Notes: generated by a model from the letters alone, not told the origin. A stretch of DNA of 34,850 nt from CANHVK01 sp046304235 (GCA_046304235.1 JBKCEW010000105.1:1-34850); one strand, 5' to 3'. Positions 8,478 through 17,836 are shown, counted from the stretch's first letter. Made by a program: numbers and translations.

Positions 8478-8507
8478 AAAAACACAATTTTTCTACACCT
8501 ACCCCCT
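8454..8507 (-). terminator. Probable terminator of the plsY operon, overlapping the next promoter
   Basis: After the plsY stop, the minus strand has AGGGGGTA (8507-8500) and TACCCCCT (8470-8463), a perfect 8-base inverted repeat with 29 bases between. An inner A5/T5 pairing shortens the effective loop. The right arm is followed by A and then eight T (8461-8454), a U-tract. The long loop makes it less typical than the hairpin after glutamine synthetase. The last T of the tract is the first base of the -7 box of the next gene. Confidence 0.6.
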
Positions 8508-8532
8508 CGTTTTTTAGTTAAAAATTATAAAA

Positions 8533-9162
8533 TCACACTTTTTTCTTGATTAGATACATTTTATTTTCACATCCATCAATTAATCTTTTAATATTCTTTT
8601 TGTGTGTAAGAACAACTGCAACACCTATTAGAAAAGCAAAAACGATCAATGAAATTGATTCTTCTTTAAAAACAAACGTTATTAATAAGGGAAAACTTAT
8701 TGCTGTAATGATGGCTCCAAGTGAAACAAAATGAAAAGCGAGAAATACAGCTAAAAAAATACCTAAGCAAACAAATGCTGCAACAGGTTGTAATGCAAAA
8801 ATAACACCCAACGAAGTCGCTACTCCTTTACCACCTTTAAAGCCTGCAAATAGAGGGAATACATGGCCAAGTATAACCATAATTGAAGCTACAATTTTAA
8901 TATTCATCATCCCATTATGAGATAAATTTGAATCAAGAATTAATTGTGGTAACATCACAGCTAGTAACCCTTTTAATACATCAACCGTTAGCACAATTAC
9001 CCCTGGTTTTTTTCCTAAAACACGAAAGGTATTTGTTGCACCAGCATTTTTACTGCCATGTTCTCTGACATCAAGACCATAAAACCGCTTACCTACCCAA
9101 ATTGCTGTTGGAATAGAACCTAACAAATAAGCAACACATCCAAAAACAAGAAAGTTTACCAT
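8533..9162 (-). CDS. plsY: Glycerol-3-phosphate acyltransferase PlsY
   Basis: PlsY transfers an acyl group from acyl-phosphate to glycerol-3-phosphate, the first step of phospholipid synthesis, in the inner membrane. The 209-residue protein has the family length and about five hydrophobic segments. Three conserved loops are visible: G-S-I-P-T-A near residue 15, the H-G-S-K-N-A-G-A-T-N-T motif near 35-45, and G-F-K-G-G-K-G-V-A-T-S-L-G near 107-120. It begins 11 bases after the 1539-residue secreted protein gene and is the last gene of the six-gene minus-strand run, so it would be affected by polarity from that gene. Confidence 0.97.
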   Translation of the reverse strand: MVNFLVFGCVAYLLGSIPTAIWVGKRFYGLDVREHGSKNAGATNTFRVLGKKPGVIVLTVDVLKGLLAVMLPQLILDSNLSHNGMMNIKIVASIMVILGHVFPLFAGFKGGKGVATSLGVIFALQPVAAFVCLGIFLAVFLAFHFVSLGAIITAISFPLLITFVFKEESISLIVFAFLIGVAVVLTHKKNIKRLIDGCENKMYLIKKKV

Positions 9163-9173
9163 ACTTATTACAA

Positions 9174-12100
9174 TTAATTATTACTAAACAATCTTAAGAA
9201 CTTACTTATAAACACACGATTATCAGTAAACTCATACACGAAATTTTTATACTTTCTTTTATCAGCTTTGAGTGTACTAATCTTATTAGCAAAATCCTCA
9301 TCCTCTGAGAAAATCTTCATATTACCATCCTTCTTCACCATCTCATATTCAAAATAATAATCTTTAGAAACCGCAGCATTTAAATACATACAAAATCTAT
9401 CCCCATTAACATTTTCAGAGTATGCTTGAGAAAAAGACAATTTGATAGGAAAAGCTTTATTAACAGGTTTACCATACACTGAAACTAGTCCAGCATCATC
9501 TCCAAAAGAGATTAAACCTCTATCTTGATTCTTTTTAGATTCAAACGAAGTTAATTTAACACCAGTAAGTACTATCGAATTATCTAATTCCGATGGAATT
9601 TTTTTCAATTCACCTTTTTCCTGGTATGCTTCCTTAGCCTTCTGACCTGATTTAGGATCAGACCAAGATGACATAGCATCAAATAGCAAGGTAGAATTTA
9701 TATCAATACCGGTTGAACTTTCATCTAATGTGATTTTCTCAACAGCAATATCCATCACAGACTTATCTATTGGCATATCATAACGTAATGATAAATCCAT
9801 CGTAGTTTTAGAAGATTCCTGATTATATTTTACTAATCCATAAGCTTGTACAGCTATGTCACCATAGTTCATCCCTAAATTAACCTTACCAACACCAGAC
9901 AGTGAACAGGCTTTTGTATTAAGTGCAACAAAATTTCCAGGTACTGAAAAATCAGTCAATTTTTCCTTTGATGCAATTTGAAACTGAGAACTATCTTTAT
10001 TAAACTGTAATAAACCATTCGCAGAAATTACCACAGGATCATTCACACTAATCATTGGTGATAAGAAAGTTGGATACATTTTCAAACTATCTTGGCTAGG
10101 AGAATCTCTCCATAGTATTCCTGCTGAAATAACTTTATTATCCACCGTCTTCATACTTTCACCCACAGGAATTTGTATGTTTTTAGGGTCTAATTCAGAC
10201 TGGAAAGCCAACCAACTTTTTGAGAACTTATCACATTTATGTTTGATACGAGTAGAACCTTTGAATGCTAGCAATGGATTCGCAGCATTTATTTTAACAC
10301 TTCCGTAAAATTCAAATTGTGGACTCAACTTAAAAGTATCAACTTCATTAATTGTACCGAAGGCAACTGTTTGAAATACAGAGTCAACGTTAACACTTTC
10401 CATTTTTATCAACCTCAATGTTTTATCTACATCATAATAAGGGTATTCCCCTCTAGCTGAAAAACTTTTTCTTGAACTAATAATTGTACTCGAATTTAAG
10501 AATGTATGGAAACGAGTAGTTCTGTTGGCGATAATTTTAGATTTTTCCAACGGATCCATTTTTGCTCTTTTGTGAATTACTACTTTTCCACTATCAGGAT
10601 ATATTCGAGCATCGGCAACATCTATATATTTCGCATCTAAACAGTTGAGTAAATTATTTTTCAAATCAAAAATCGCTTTAGAAGTTCTAAATTGCAATGA
10701 ATCTTGTCTTGCGTTTGTTGAAAACATATTTGAAATTAAATTTTCATCGGATGAGGCAACAAGGTTACCATCATTGGTTCGAAGATCAATTTCATCCTTA
10801 TCCATAAACCAATCGAATTTATCCATTGTACAATCGTACTGATTAACAGGGAAACTTACAATAGTCTTACCAGCATTCGATACAAAATTTCCTATTCTTT
10901 CTTTGAATGAAATATGAGATTTAATATTTTCAGTAGTTAAAGAATATTTTTCTTCTCGATCATTATCTATACCAGACTTATTTAATATATTGAAGAAAGA
11001 AGTATCTGCATTCATATCCCAACGAGAGAAATTAAACAGTCTAGACCCCATACTAGCTACTGCAAAATTCATCGTTCCACTTCCTGTCATACCACTTGGC
11101 GCAACCACTGCAATACCATCTAGTTTAGCTTCATCATTAAAAAATGAAAGTGGGATGTCAGTCGAGTATGCCTTTAATTTATTCCCTTTTGGTAAATAAC
11201 ATATATAAGCTTTTTGAGATTTCACATCTGGATATTGAATACCTGTTTCTATTGGCTTATTTTCAAAAACTGCATATCCAACTGTTGAATCAGGTAAAAA
11301 AGTAAGAGACTTAGAAATAGAGGTTGATTTGATAAAATCAATTTTACCAGAACCCTGAAGTCCATTATTAGATAAGACTATTTTATTTTCGTATTTAGCA
11401 CCTGTTCCATAAAAATCATATCCGCCTTGAGGCGCATCCTGAACGAAGCCAAAAGAATAATCTGGCATAATTTTTAAATCTTGCTTTATTATTGGAAATA
11501 TACCAGCTGAATTAAGTTCTCCTTTTAATTTAAATGCTTTCTCCTTAAAATTATCTAGCGAATCCAACATAAATGGATAAACCTCAAAATAGAATCTTGC
11601 GCTATCATATGCACCTTTGAATAAAGATTTTTGGGCATAATACACTTTTACTTTATTGCTCACATTAATTTTAGGAAAATCTGTGATTGATTTATTTTTT
11701 CCAGATCGATTGCTAGGATCATCAACAAATAAGTCTCCTTCGATACCAGAAACCGCACTAGTCATAGCAATTGATCTATTCCCATCTTCTTGTTTAAGTG
11801 GCGAAACCTTAAATAAACTCGAACCAGTTTTCGTTAATTTCACCTTATTATCTTGATAAAGATATTGAGCATCCAATGCTTCTACCTCCATTTTACCAGC
11901 ATTTAACCAACCTGAAAACTTAAAGTTTCTGTCATTTGAAATACTAACTTTTGCCTTTTTTGGAAAAACAACCATTTTTTGAATTTCAGATAAAGAAACC
12001 ATATCCACCGCCTCTAGATTCAAATCAAGATTAGCCAAACTCATAACACCAAAATTCGGCATGGTTCTCCTTTCCTCAGCTTGTTCTTTATACAAATTAT

Positions 12101-13793
12101 CAATTCGTTTTAAATTGTCATCTTGTTGAATTTCCTCTTCCGTTTTACCCTCTATTTTTTTAGGTCGCATATCTGATATAAAGATTAAATTATCATAATC
12201 AATTTGATCAGCCCTCGCTTGAACGAAATTAAATAGCTTTTGATTTACAATAATAACCTTTGACTCAGGATCATAATTAATAAACCCTAATGAATTCAAT
12301 TCCAACATCATTTGCTTCGCTTGCTCAATAGTTTTATTCAAAGACGATGCTAATTTCCCCTCATTCAGAATTGTCTCTCCGGTCTCTTTACAATAATTAG
12401 AAATGGCAACAAGTGGATGAATTTTCTCCATAGCGTTTAATCGCTCATACAATTTGCCATCAAACATATTTTTAGATTCAAACTTAGCAATTCTTTGTTC
12501 CTGGCTAATACCAAAATCATATGTAAAAGCTAATTCTTCAACACCCTTTTTCCAAACTATTTTTGGAACATACATATCTAAATTATGATAAGAACTAGAG
12601 AAAGGTGCAGCTGATGTTCCAACTTTACCTCTTGCAAATTCTAATGAATTGTGTTCGATATTGTAATTAATATCTAGACCAGGATGTGAAATAGAATCCT
12701 TTTGACCAACATATATAGCTAAATTAGATGATGGAGCTATAATCTTTTTTGGGTCAATCGAAACACTCAAACTGCTTAAACGAACAAATTTCTTGCCCTC
12801 TTTAAAGATGATTACTTTTGCTGGTTCTTTTACAGTACCAACACCTATAAAACTTGCTCCTTGCAATGAAAAACCACCTTCATAATCAACCCCTTCTTTG
12901 ATATTCTTAATTGCTAAACGCTTATTAAATGAAACAAAGTAAGGGAAAGTTTTATCCATCTCCCTAGTAATGACAAATGCTCTATCTGTCAGTTTACCAA
13001 ATATGGGTTTAGAAAAATAAGGTGTAACAAGCAAAACAGAATCACAACTTAAATTTGTTGATTTCATTGGAATATCGTACCCATACAAGGTAGCATAAGA
13101 AACATCTCGTTTTAGTCCTACTTTTTCCCAAAAAATTTGCCCCCCCCTTCCAACATATTTTTTTAGAAAAGGATCATAAGTTCCTTTTGAACCTTCGACA
13201 ACGATACTATCATGAAAAGGTTTTTCTTTTTTTGTTGACTCTAGTGTATTTTTAACCAAACAAATTAATTTACCACCTTCAAATTTAATTATAGGTTTAT
13301 CTGTCACATCAAAGGCGAAATTACCACCTTTATAATACCATGCATGATTCGGAGTTTCCGCGATAACCGCTTTTGAAAAAAAGTCAGCTGATAGTTCAAT
13401 AAAATCTTTAAACCTATTAATATTCTTTGAATTAAGTAGTTGCTCAACAGAACCATGCCAAGCTTTATAACTCGCATTTGATTGATTTTTGACAACAATC
13501 GAATACATCGAATATACATAGTTGTATATTTCAGGATAAGGAGGTAATTTTTTAGTTTCCATCAAATTACAGGTCTCTATCATTTTAGAAAACTTATCAT
13601 CTGGAAATTCATTTGACTCAACTAAAAGAGGAAGTAATTCTTTTTTAACAAAATCTCTCGGTTCAGAAGTTTTAATTTCGCTCAATTGATTCATCAACTC
13701 TTTAACGAATTTTTCTCTGTTCTGAGAATAATTCTGACCATAAAGAATCGTATTTGATAGAATTACACATATTATAATTAACCAATTTTTCAT
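9174..13793 (-). CDS. Very large secreted or envelope protein of unknown function
   Basis: I do not recognise a family. The 1539-residue protein begins with a likely Sec signal peptide (about residues 1-19: short basic start, hydrophobic I-I-I-C-V-I-L core, possible cut after Y-G). Residues 20-150 look mainly helical. A helical segment with a short beta hairpin at about 465-525 could be winged-helix-like, but that is only a shape impression. From about 560 to the end it is dominated by alternating short beta strands with Gly/Asn/Asp turns, recurring patterns such as F-K-F-S-G-W-L-N-A-G-K, and few Cys. This suggests an elongated beta-solenoid or jellyroll type envelope protein. No lipobox, membrane helix or obvious type IX sorting domain is visible. 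It sits between prmA (10-base gap) and plsY (11-base gap), an unusual place for so large a secreted protein. A run of eight G occurs at codons 216-218. Confidence 0.8.
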   Translation of the reverse strand: MKNWLIIICVILSNTILYGQNYSQNREKFVKELMNQLSEIKTSEPRDFVKKELLPLLVESNEFPDDKFSKMIETCNLMETKKLPPYPEIYNYVYSMYSIVVKNQSNASYKAWHGSVEQLLNSKNINRFKDFIELSADFFSKAVIAETPNHAWYYKGGNFAFDVTDKPIIKFEGGKLICLVKNTLESTKKEKPFHDSIVVEGSKGTYDPFLKKYVGRGGQIFWEKVGLKRDVSYATLYGYDIPMKSTNLSCDSVLLVTPYFSKPIFGKLTDRAFVITREMDKTFPYFVSFNKRLAIKNIKEGVDYEGGFSLQGASFIGVGTVKEPAKVIIFKEGKKFVRLSSLSVSIDPKKIIAPSSNLAIYVGQKDSISHPGLDINYNIEHNSLEFARGKVGTSAAPFSSSYHNLDMYVPKIVWKKGVEELAFTYDFGISQEQRIAKFESKNMFDGKLYERLNAMEKIHPLVAISNYCKETGETILNEGKLASSLNKTIEQAKQMMLELNSLGFINYDPESKVIIVNQKLFNFVQARADQIDYDNLIFISDMRPKKIEGKTEEEIQQDDNLKRIDNLYKEQAEERRTMPNFGVMSLANLDLNLEAVDMVSLSEIQKMVVFPKKAKVSISNDRNFKFSGWLNAGKMEVEALDAQYLYQDNKVKLTKTGSSLFKVSPLKQEDGNRSIAMTSAVSGIEGDLFVDDPSNRSGKNKSITDFPKINVSNKVKVYYAQKSLFKGAYDSARFYFEVYPFMLDSLDNFKEKAFKLKGELNSAGIFPIIKQDLKIMPDYSFGFVQDAPQGGYDFYGTGAKYENKIVLSNNGLQGSGKIDFIKSTSISKSLTFLPDSTVGYAVFENKPIETGIQYPDVKSQKAYICYLPKGNKLKAYSTDIPLSFFNDEAKLDGIAVVAPSGMTGSGTMNFAVASMGSRLFNFSRWDMNADTSFFNILNKSGIDNDREEKYSLTTENIKSHISFKERIGNFVSNAGKTIVSFPVNQYDCTMDKFDWFMDKDEIDLRTNDGNLVASSDENLISNMFSTNARQDSLQFRTSKAIFDLKNNLLNCLDAKYIDVADARIYPDSGKVVIHKRAKMDPLEKSKIIANRTTRFHTFLNSSTIISSRKSFSARGEYPYYDVDKTLRLIKMESVNVDSVFQTVAFGTINEVDTFKLSPQFEFYGSVKINAANPLLAFKGSTRIKHKCDKFSKSWLAFQSELDPKNIQIPVGESMKTVDNKVISAGILWRDSPSQDSLKMYPTFLSPMISVNDPVVISANGLLQFNKDSSQFQIASKEKLTDFSVPGNFVALNTKACSLSGVGKVNLGMNYGDIAVQAYGLVKYNQESSKTTMDLSLRYDMPIDKSVMDIAVEKITLDESSTGIDINSTLLFDAMSSWSDPKSGQKAKEAYQEKGELKKIPSELDNSIVLTGVKLTSFESKKNQDRGLISFGDDAGLVSVYGKPVNKAFPIKLSFSQAYSENVNGDRFCMYLNAAVSKDYYFEYEMVKKDGNMKIFSEDEDFANKISTLKADKRKYKNFVYEFTDNRVFISKFLRLFSNN
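13140..13147 (-). repeat. Run of eight G inside the 1539-residue gene
   Basis: On the coding strand codons 216-218 (Arg-Gly-Gly) read AGG GGG GGG, giving eight G in a row in a strongly AT-rich gene. Reading the shifted frames by hand, loss of one G leads to TAG about seven codons after the run and gain of one G leads to TGA roughly 33 codons after it. Either would cut the protein to about 15% of its length. Confidence 0.95.
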
Positions 13794-13803
13794 AATCTAT
13801 ATT

Positions 13804-14640
13804 TTAATTTTTAACAAGTATAAGTGCAGCCCAGGTTTCTTTTACAATTTTAGAATCAAAAATTAAACCATACTGTTCAGCATAACGAATTATTTCTTCT
13901 GAATCAGTGTCAAAAAAACCACTCAAGGCTATCTTAGCATTTTTATCTAAAGCATATGCATAGAATTTCATATGGCTTTTGAGAATGTTTTTATTAATGT
14001 TTGCTAAAATCAAATCAAATTTTTCTCCTTCAATTAAATCAATATCTCCACACAATGCTTTGATATTATGACAATTATTTCTTTCTGCATTTTCAATTGT
14101 ATTATCTACTGACCAAGGCTCAATATCAATTGCTAAAATCTCTTTAGCTCCTAACTTTTCTGCTAAAATTGCTAAAACTCCAGTGCCAGTCCCCATATCT
14201 AAGACCTTGATGGGTAAATCTTCCAGTTCTAAAAGTAGCTTAGACATCATCCAAGTTGTTTGGTGATGACCAGTACCAAATGACATTTGTGGTTGAATCA
14301 CGATTGGCAAACCTACAGCTAACGATTGATCGTGAAATGGTGCCAAAATAGTGAGTTTATCCTCTACAAAAACTGGATTGAAATCAGATTCCCATACCGC
14401 ATTCCAATTTTGAAAAGGAATTTTTTCAACGAATACATTAGTTTGTGTATGTTCCTTTATTTCTTGTAAAACACCCTCTTCTAAATTACGCTCATTAAAT
14501 TCATTTTCATTTATATAGGCTTCTACTCCATTTTCAAGCTCTACAAAACTATCAAATCCTATTTCTGATAGAGCAGCAATTGCAACTTCATTCCAAGGTT
14601 CAACCTCAGAAAAAATAAAAGTAACTTTAATTCTATCCAT
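13804..14640 (-). CDS. prmA: Ribosomal protein L11 methyltransferase
   Basis: PrmA trimethylates lysines and the N-terminus of ribosomal protein L11 using SAM. The 278-residue protein has the PrmA N-terminal substrate-binding part (about 1-85), the linker motif M-S-F-G-T-G-H-H-Q-T-T-W, then the Rossmann methyltransferase motif I V-L-D-M-G-T-G-T-G-V-L-A near 146-157, the acidic residue of motif II in A-I-D-I-E-P-W, and L-I-L-A-N-I-N-K-N in the place of the usual N-I-L/N-P motif. Length and motif order match the family. It follows tpiA with no gap (tpiA stop directly before the ATG), so the two are probably translationally coupled. Confidence 0.95.
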   Translation of the reverse strand: MDRIKVTFIFSEVEPWNEVAIAALSEIGFDSFVELENGVEAYINENEFNERNLEEGVLQEIKEHTQTNVFVEKIPFQNWNAVWESDFNPVFVEDKLTILAPFHDQSLAVGLPIVIQPQMSFGTGHHQTTWMMSKLLLELEDLPIKVLDMGTGTGVLAILAEKLGAKEILAIDIEPWSVDNTIENAERNNCHNIKALCGDIDLIEGEKFDLILANINKNILKSHMKFYAYALDKNAKIALSGFFDTDSEEIIRYAEQYGLIFDSKIVKETWAALILVKN

Positions 14641-15384
14641 TTAATATGCTGTTGAAATAGCATGAAAATCTGATGCTTTTAATGATGCTCCCCCTATTAA
14701 CCCACCATCTACATTATCACAAGCAAACAATTCCTTTGCATTTGTAGGATTGCAACTCCCTCCATAAAGAATTGAAATCGAATCACCTATTTTTTGATTA
14801 TATTTATCTGTAATACTTTTTCTAATACAAGCGTGCATATTTTCTGCTTGCTGAGAGCTAGCAGTTCTTCCAGTTCCAATAGCCCAAATTGGTTCATATG
14901 CTATGGTTACATTTGTAATTTCTTGATCAGAAAGGTGAAATAAAGTTTCTTCCAATTGATTTATTACAAATGACTCATGATTATTTTCATCTCTAATTTC
15001 TAGAGGCTCCCCACAACAAAAAATAACATGAATATCATTAGCTAAAGCTGCATCCACCTTTTGCTTTAAAAAAGAATTGCTTTCATTGAAATACATTCTT
15101 CTTTCGGAATGACCAACTAATACATACTTTACTCCCAAATCTTTCAATTGCGTAATTGAAACCTCCCCCGTAAAAGCGCCACTTTCTTTTGGATAAAAAT
15201 TTTGTGCACCAACAAAAAGATTATCAGTTGCATTTATTAATTCAGATATATATATAAAGGGTGGAAAAACGATTCGAATAATATCTTTTGATACTTCTTG
15301 AGAGGATAATGATCTAACTAATTCATTCGCTTCATGCTGCAATAAATTCATTTTCCAATTTCCAGCTATTATTTTTTTTCTCAT
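14641..15384 (-). CDS. tpiA: Triosephosphate isomerase
   Basis: This glycolytic enzyme interconverts dihydroxyacetone phosphate and glyceraldehyde-3-phosphate. At 247 residues it is of usual length. All catalytic residues are visible: N9 and K11 in A-G-N-W-K-M-N, H92 in V-G-H-S-E-R-R, and E164 in A-Y-E-P-I-W-A-I-G-T-G, followed by the flexible loop. The phosphate-binding G-G-L-I-G-G-A-S-L is intact. One family position is unusual: the C-G-E-x-L motif carries Pro at x where Thr or Ser is common. It follows the DoxX/BT_3928 gene after 9 bases. Confidence 0.98.
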   Translation of the reverse strand: MRKKIIAGNWKMNLLQHEANELVRSLSSQEVSKDIIRIVFPPFIYISELINATDNLFVGAQNFYPKESGAFTGEVSITQLKDLGVKYVLVGHSERRMYFNESNSFLKQKVDAALANDIHVIFCCGEPLEIRDENNHESFVINQLEETLFHLSDQEITNVTIAYEPIWAIGTGRTASSQQAENMHACIRKSITDKYNQKIGDSISILYGGSCNPTNAKELFACDNVDGGLIGGASLKASDFHAISTAY

Positions 15385-15393
15385 AAAGTTTAG

Positions 15394-17277
15394 TTAGTTT
15401 AATATATGTTTTTTTATCCAATCAAAAGATGGAATTGTTTTGTTAGGATATTTACCTTTCACAACACCTTGTTTAACAATCATTAAAGAAGGATTTGAAC
15501 GAGAAACTGCTTTCAATTCTGTCGCATCATTCGTGAATGCAGGGAGATTTAATCCATTCTTTTTCAACCAATATTTTATGTATGGTCTTTGTTCGTTGGT
15601 GATTAAAACAAAAGGAATTTTTGCTTTTTTCAAAGATTTTTCAATCGATTGAATGTTTTGTAAATCATCGATTTTAGCTTTTTTCAATTCTTTTGAGAAC
15701 ATGATAAAAATAGTAGGTGCTTTCAAAATATACTCTCGTATGGAAATTTCAGACATTGGTTCTTCCACCACCATAATATCTTTTTCAAATCGATAGAATG
15801 AAGTATCAGAATAATTTTCGAGATATTCTTTTTCCACAACTTGAATTCTTGTATCTTTTTCAATATCAAACAATTCAACACCCTTAACTTTTTTTGTACT
15901 CAACATTTTTTGAATAAAATCAAGTTGCATTTCATTTTTACCTATTTCAGAAACAGAAATTGTTGGATTAAATTGTGTAGATATAGATGGAAGTCGCGTA
16001 GGAATAACCTCTTTAGAGATCATCGTATCATATTTCCATGTAGTTGTTTTTTCCCAAATTTTTGAATTAACATATTCTTGACTAGACCCTTCGTATTCCA
16101 CAGTTTCTCCTGTTTTCAAATTTTTATAAACCAACATGTTAAGGTATTTCCCCTCTACTCCGTCGTTCATTTTTTCTTTCAAATTTGACCCTTCAGCATA
16201 TGGTCTGTAATCTTTTACAGGTTCATAGTTCAATACATAACTTGTAAATATTAAACAAACAATTACAACTGCCAAGGAACTACCCCAGTAATTACCAATA
16301 TATTTAATTCCAGTTCTTTTGACCCAAAGCGCCATCAAAATGGAAATTATTGCAAACGTTATTGGGAAATACCAACCAAAAACAAAAGAAAAGAAGGAAA
16401 CAACTAAAATCGAAATAGGAATTACATATAAATTTTGACGTGTTGTATTAGGTGCGATTAATTTCTTTGATATAAAAATCCATAGTACAAAATATAACAA
16501 TATATAATCTTTCCATAATGATTCAGAGGGAGTTAATGACCTTCCAACAGAACCTTTCATAGCGTCTCCAAAACATCCACAATCGGTAACACATTGAGGT
16601 TGTTTCATTTCATCAATTACAATTTCGTTTTCATTGACTGAGACTACTTTAATTTCTTTATTCGTTTTTGAAGCTGTAATTTTCTCTTGAGCCACTGGAT
16701 CTGAGGATAAATAAGTATCTCTATCTAGAAATTTTTTATTAGAATCACAGTTTGCAGTATGCCAAGTAAGAAAAGTGAAGAAAATCATCGTTAAAAGCAA
16801 CATCCAAGATGTAAACCTAATCTTACCTCCAATGATTACTAAAACACCCAATACAATTTCAATAATGCATATTAAGACGCTAAAAAACAATGCGTAGTCA
16901 ATCAAAAACTCGAGCGTAAATCCAGGTGAGGAAAACCATTCTTTAATTCTAAATGCTAAGGCTCCATCTTCAAAATATTCTTCAAGTTTATAACTAAATC
17001 CTAAGGGGTCATTCGCTTTGATTAAGCCTGATACAATAAACAAACCACCTACTAAAATTCTTGAAACATAGGCCATGAATTCTTTTCCTTTTAAGAAAAA
17101 TAAGCCTAATGAACTTAATATAATCAACAATAATCCGATTAGTACGAATAAACTTTGTTGATTTTCGAAATTTTTATGAAATCCAATTGTGGTAAAAGTG
17201 ACACCTAGAAAATTTACTAGAATTAGCACTGAATTCAATACCAAAGATTGACCATACCATCCAAATGCTTTTTTCAT
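15394..17277 (-). CDS. BT_3928-type protein: DoxX-like membrane domain with C-terminal thioredoxin-like part
   Basis: A 627-residue inner-membrane protein. The N-terminal half has about eight to nine hydrophobic segments with the DoxX signature (R-I-L-V-G-G-L-F-I-V-S-G-L-I-K-A near residues 71-86, then D-P-L-G-F-S-Y-K-L-E-E-Y-F) and the C-G-C-F-G-D-A motif seen in DoxX/MauE-like Bacteroidota proteins. The C-terminal part is soluble and ends with a region resembling a thioredoxin fold (I-F-I-M-F-S-K-E-L, V-L-I-T-N-E, P-S-L-M-I-V-K-Q-G-V-V), but with no C-x-x-C pair. The order DUF1599, BT_3928, tpiA recurs widely in Bacteroidota. Function is unproven; a link to thiol or redox chemistry is inference. 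ATG at 17277. Confidence 0.85.
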   Translation of the reverse strand: MKKAFGWYGQSLVLNSVLILVNFLGVTFTTIGFHKNFENQQSLFVLIGLLLIILSSLGLFFLKGKEFMAYVSRILVGGLFIVSGLIKANDPLGFSYKLEEYFEDGALAFRIKEWFSSPGFTLEFLIDYALFFSVLICIIEIVLGVLVIIGGKIRFTSWMLLLTMIFFTFLTWHTANCDSNKKFLDRDTYLSSDPVAQEKITASKTNKEIKVVSVNENEIVIDEMKQPQCVTDCGCFGDAMKGSVGRSLTPSESLWKDYILLYFVLWIFISKKLIAPNTTRQNLYVIPISILVVSFFSFVFGWYFPITFAIISILMALWVKRTGIKYIGNYWGSSLAVVIVCLIFTSYVLNYEPVKDYRPYAEGSNLKEKMNDGVEGKYLNMLVYKNLKTGETVEYEGSSQEYVNSKIWEKTTTWKYDTMISKEVIPTRLPSISTQFNPTISVSEIGKNEMQLDFIQKMLSTKKVKGVELFDIEKDTRIQVVEKEYLENYSDTSFYRFEKDIMVVEEPMSEISIREYILKAPTIFIMFSKELKKAKIDDLQNIQSIEKSLKKAKIPFVLITNEQRPYIKYWLKKNGLNLPAFTNDATELKAVSRSNPSLMIVKQGVVKGKYPNKTIPSFDWIKKHILN

Positions 17278-17305
17278 AAATCTTAAAATTTAAAATGATT
17301 AGAAA

Positions 17306-17836
17306 TTAATAACTTAAATGAATCAAAGAAAAAACAGCATAATTTAACATATCGTAGTAATTAGCATCTATACCTTCACTAATCAATGTTTTACCTTGAT
17401 TGTCTTCAATCTGCTTAACACGTAAAATTTTCATTAAAATTAAATCTGTCAAAGAACTCACACGCATATCTCTCCACGCTTCTCCATAATCGTGATTCTT
17501 TTTCTTCATCAATTCAAAAGCCTCATGGGCATATTTATCATATAATCGACAAGCCTCCTCTTCACTTAGCTCTAAATTATCAGAAGTATATTCCAATTGT
17601 ATCAAAGCCATTATACAATAATTCACAATTGCTTGAAATTCACCAGAAATACTTTCACCTACTAAATTACTTCCGGTCTCTTGTATTGTTCTGATTCTTT
17701 GAGCTTTAATGAAAATTTGATCTGTTAAAGAACTCGGTCTTAAAATGCGCCAAGCAGTACCATAATCTTTCGTTTTCTTTGTAAATATTTCTCTACAACT
17801 TGTGATAACTTTGGTATATTGTTCGGAAGTTTGCAT
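17306..17836 (-). CDS. DUF1599 protein with two internal repeats
   Basis: The 176-residue protein consists of two copies of one helical unit: about residues 15-83 and 105-176. Both carry D-Y-G-x-A-W-R, then R-x-S-S-L-T-D, then K-x2-R-x3-I, and end in a N-Y-x3-A-L or N-Y-x2-F-S-L pattern. The repeated D-Y-G and W-R residues suggest a shared ligand or metal site. DUF1599 has been described as a nucleotide-modification-associated domain, but no activity can be assigned here. It is first in the minus-strand run leading through tpiA and prmA, and is divergent from folP with only 38 bases between the starts. Confidence 0.9.
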   Translation of the reverse strand: MQTSEQYTKVITSCREIFTKKTKDYGTAWRILRPSSLTDQIFIKAQRIRTIQETGSNLVGESISGEFQAIVNYCIMALIQLEYTSDNLELSEEEACRLYDKYAHEAFELMKKKNHDYGEAWRDMRVSSLTDLILMKILRVKQIEDNQGKTLISEGIDANYYDMLNYAVFSLIHLSY

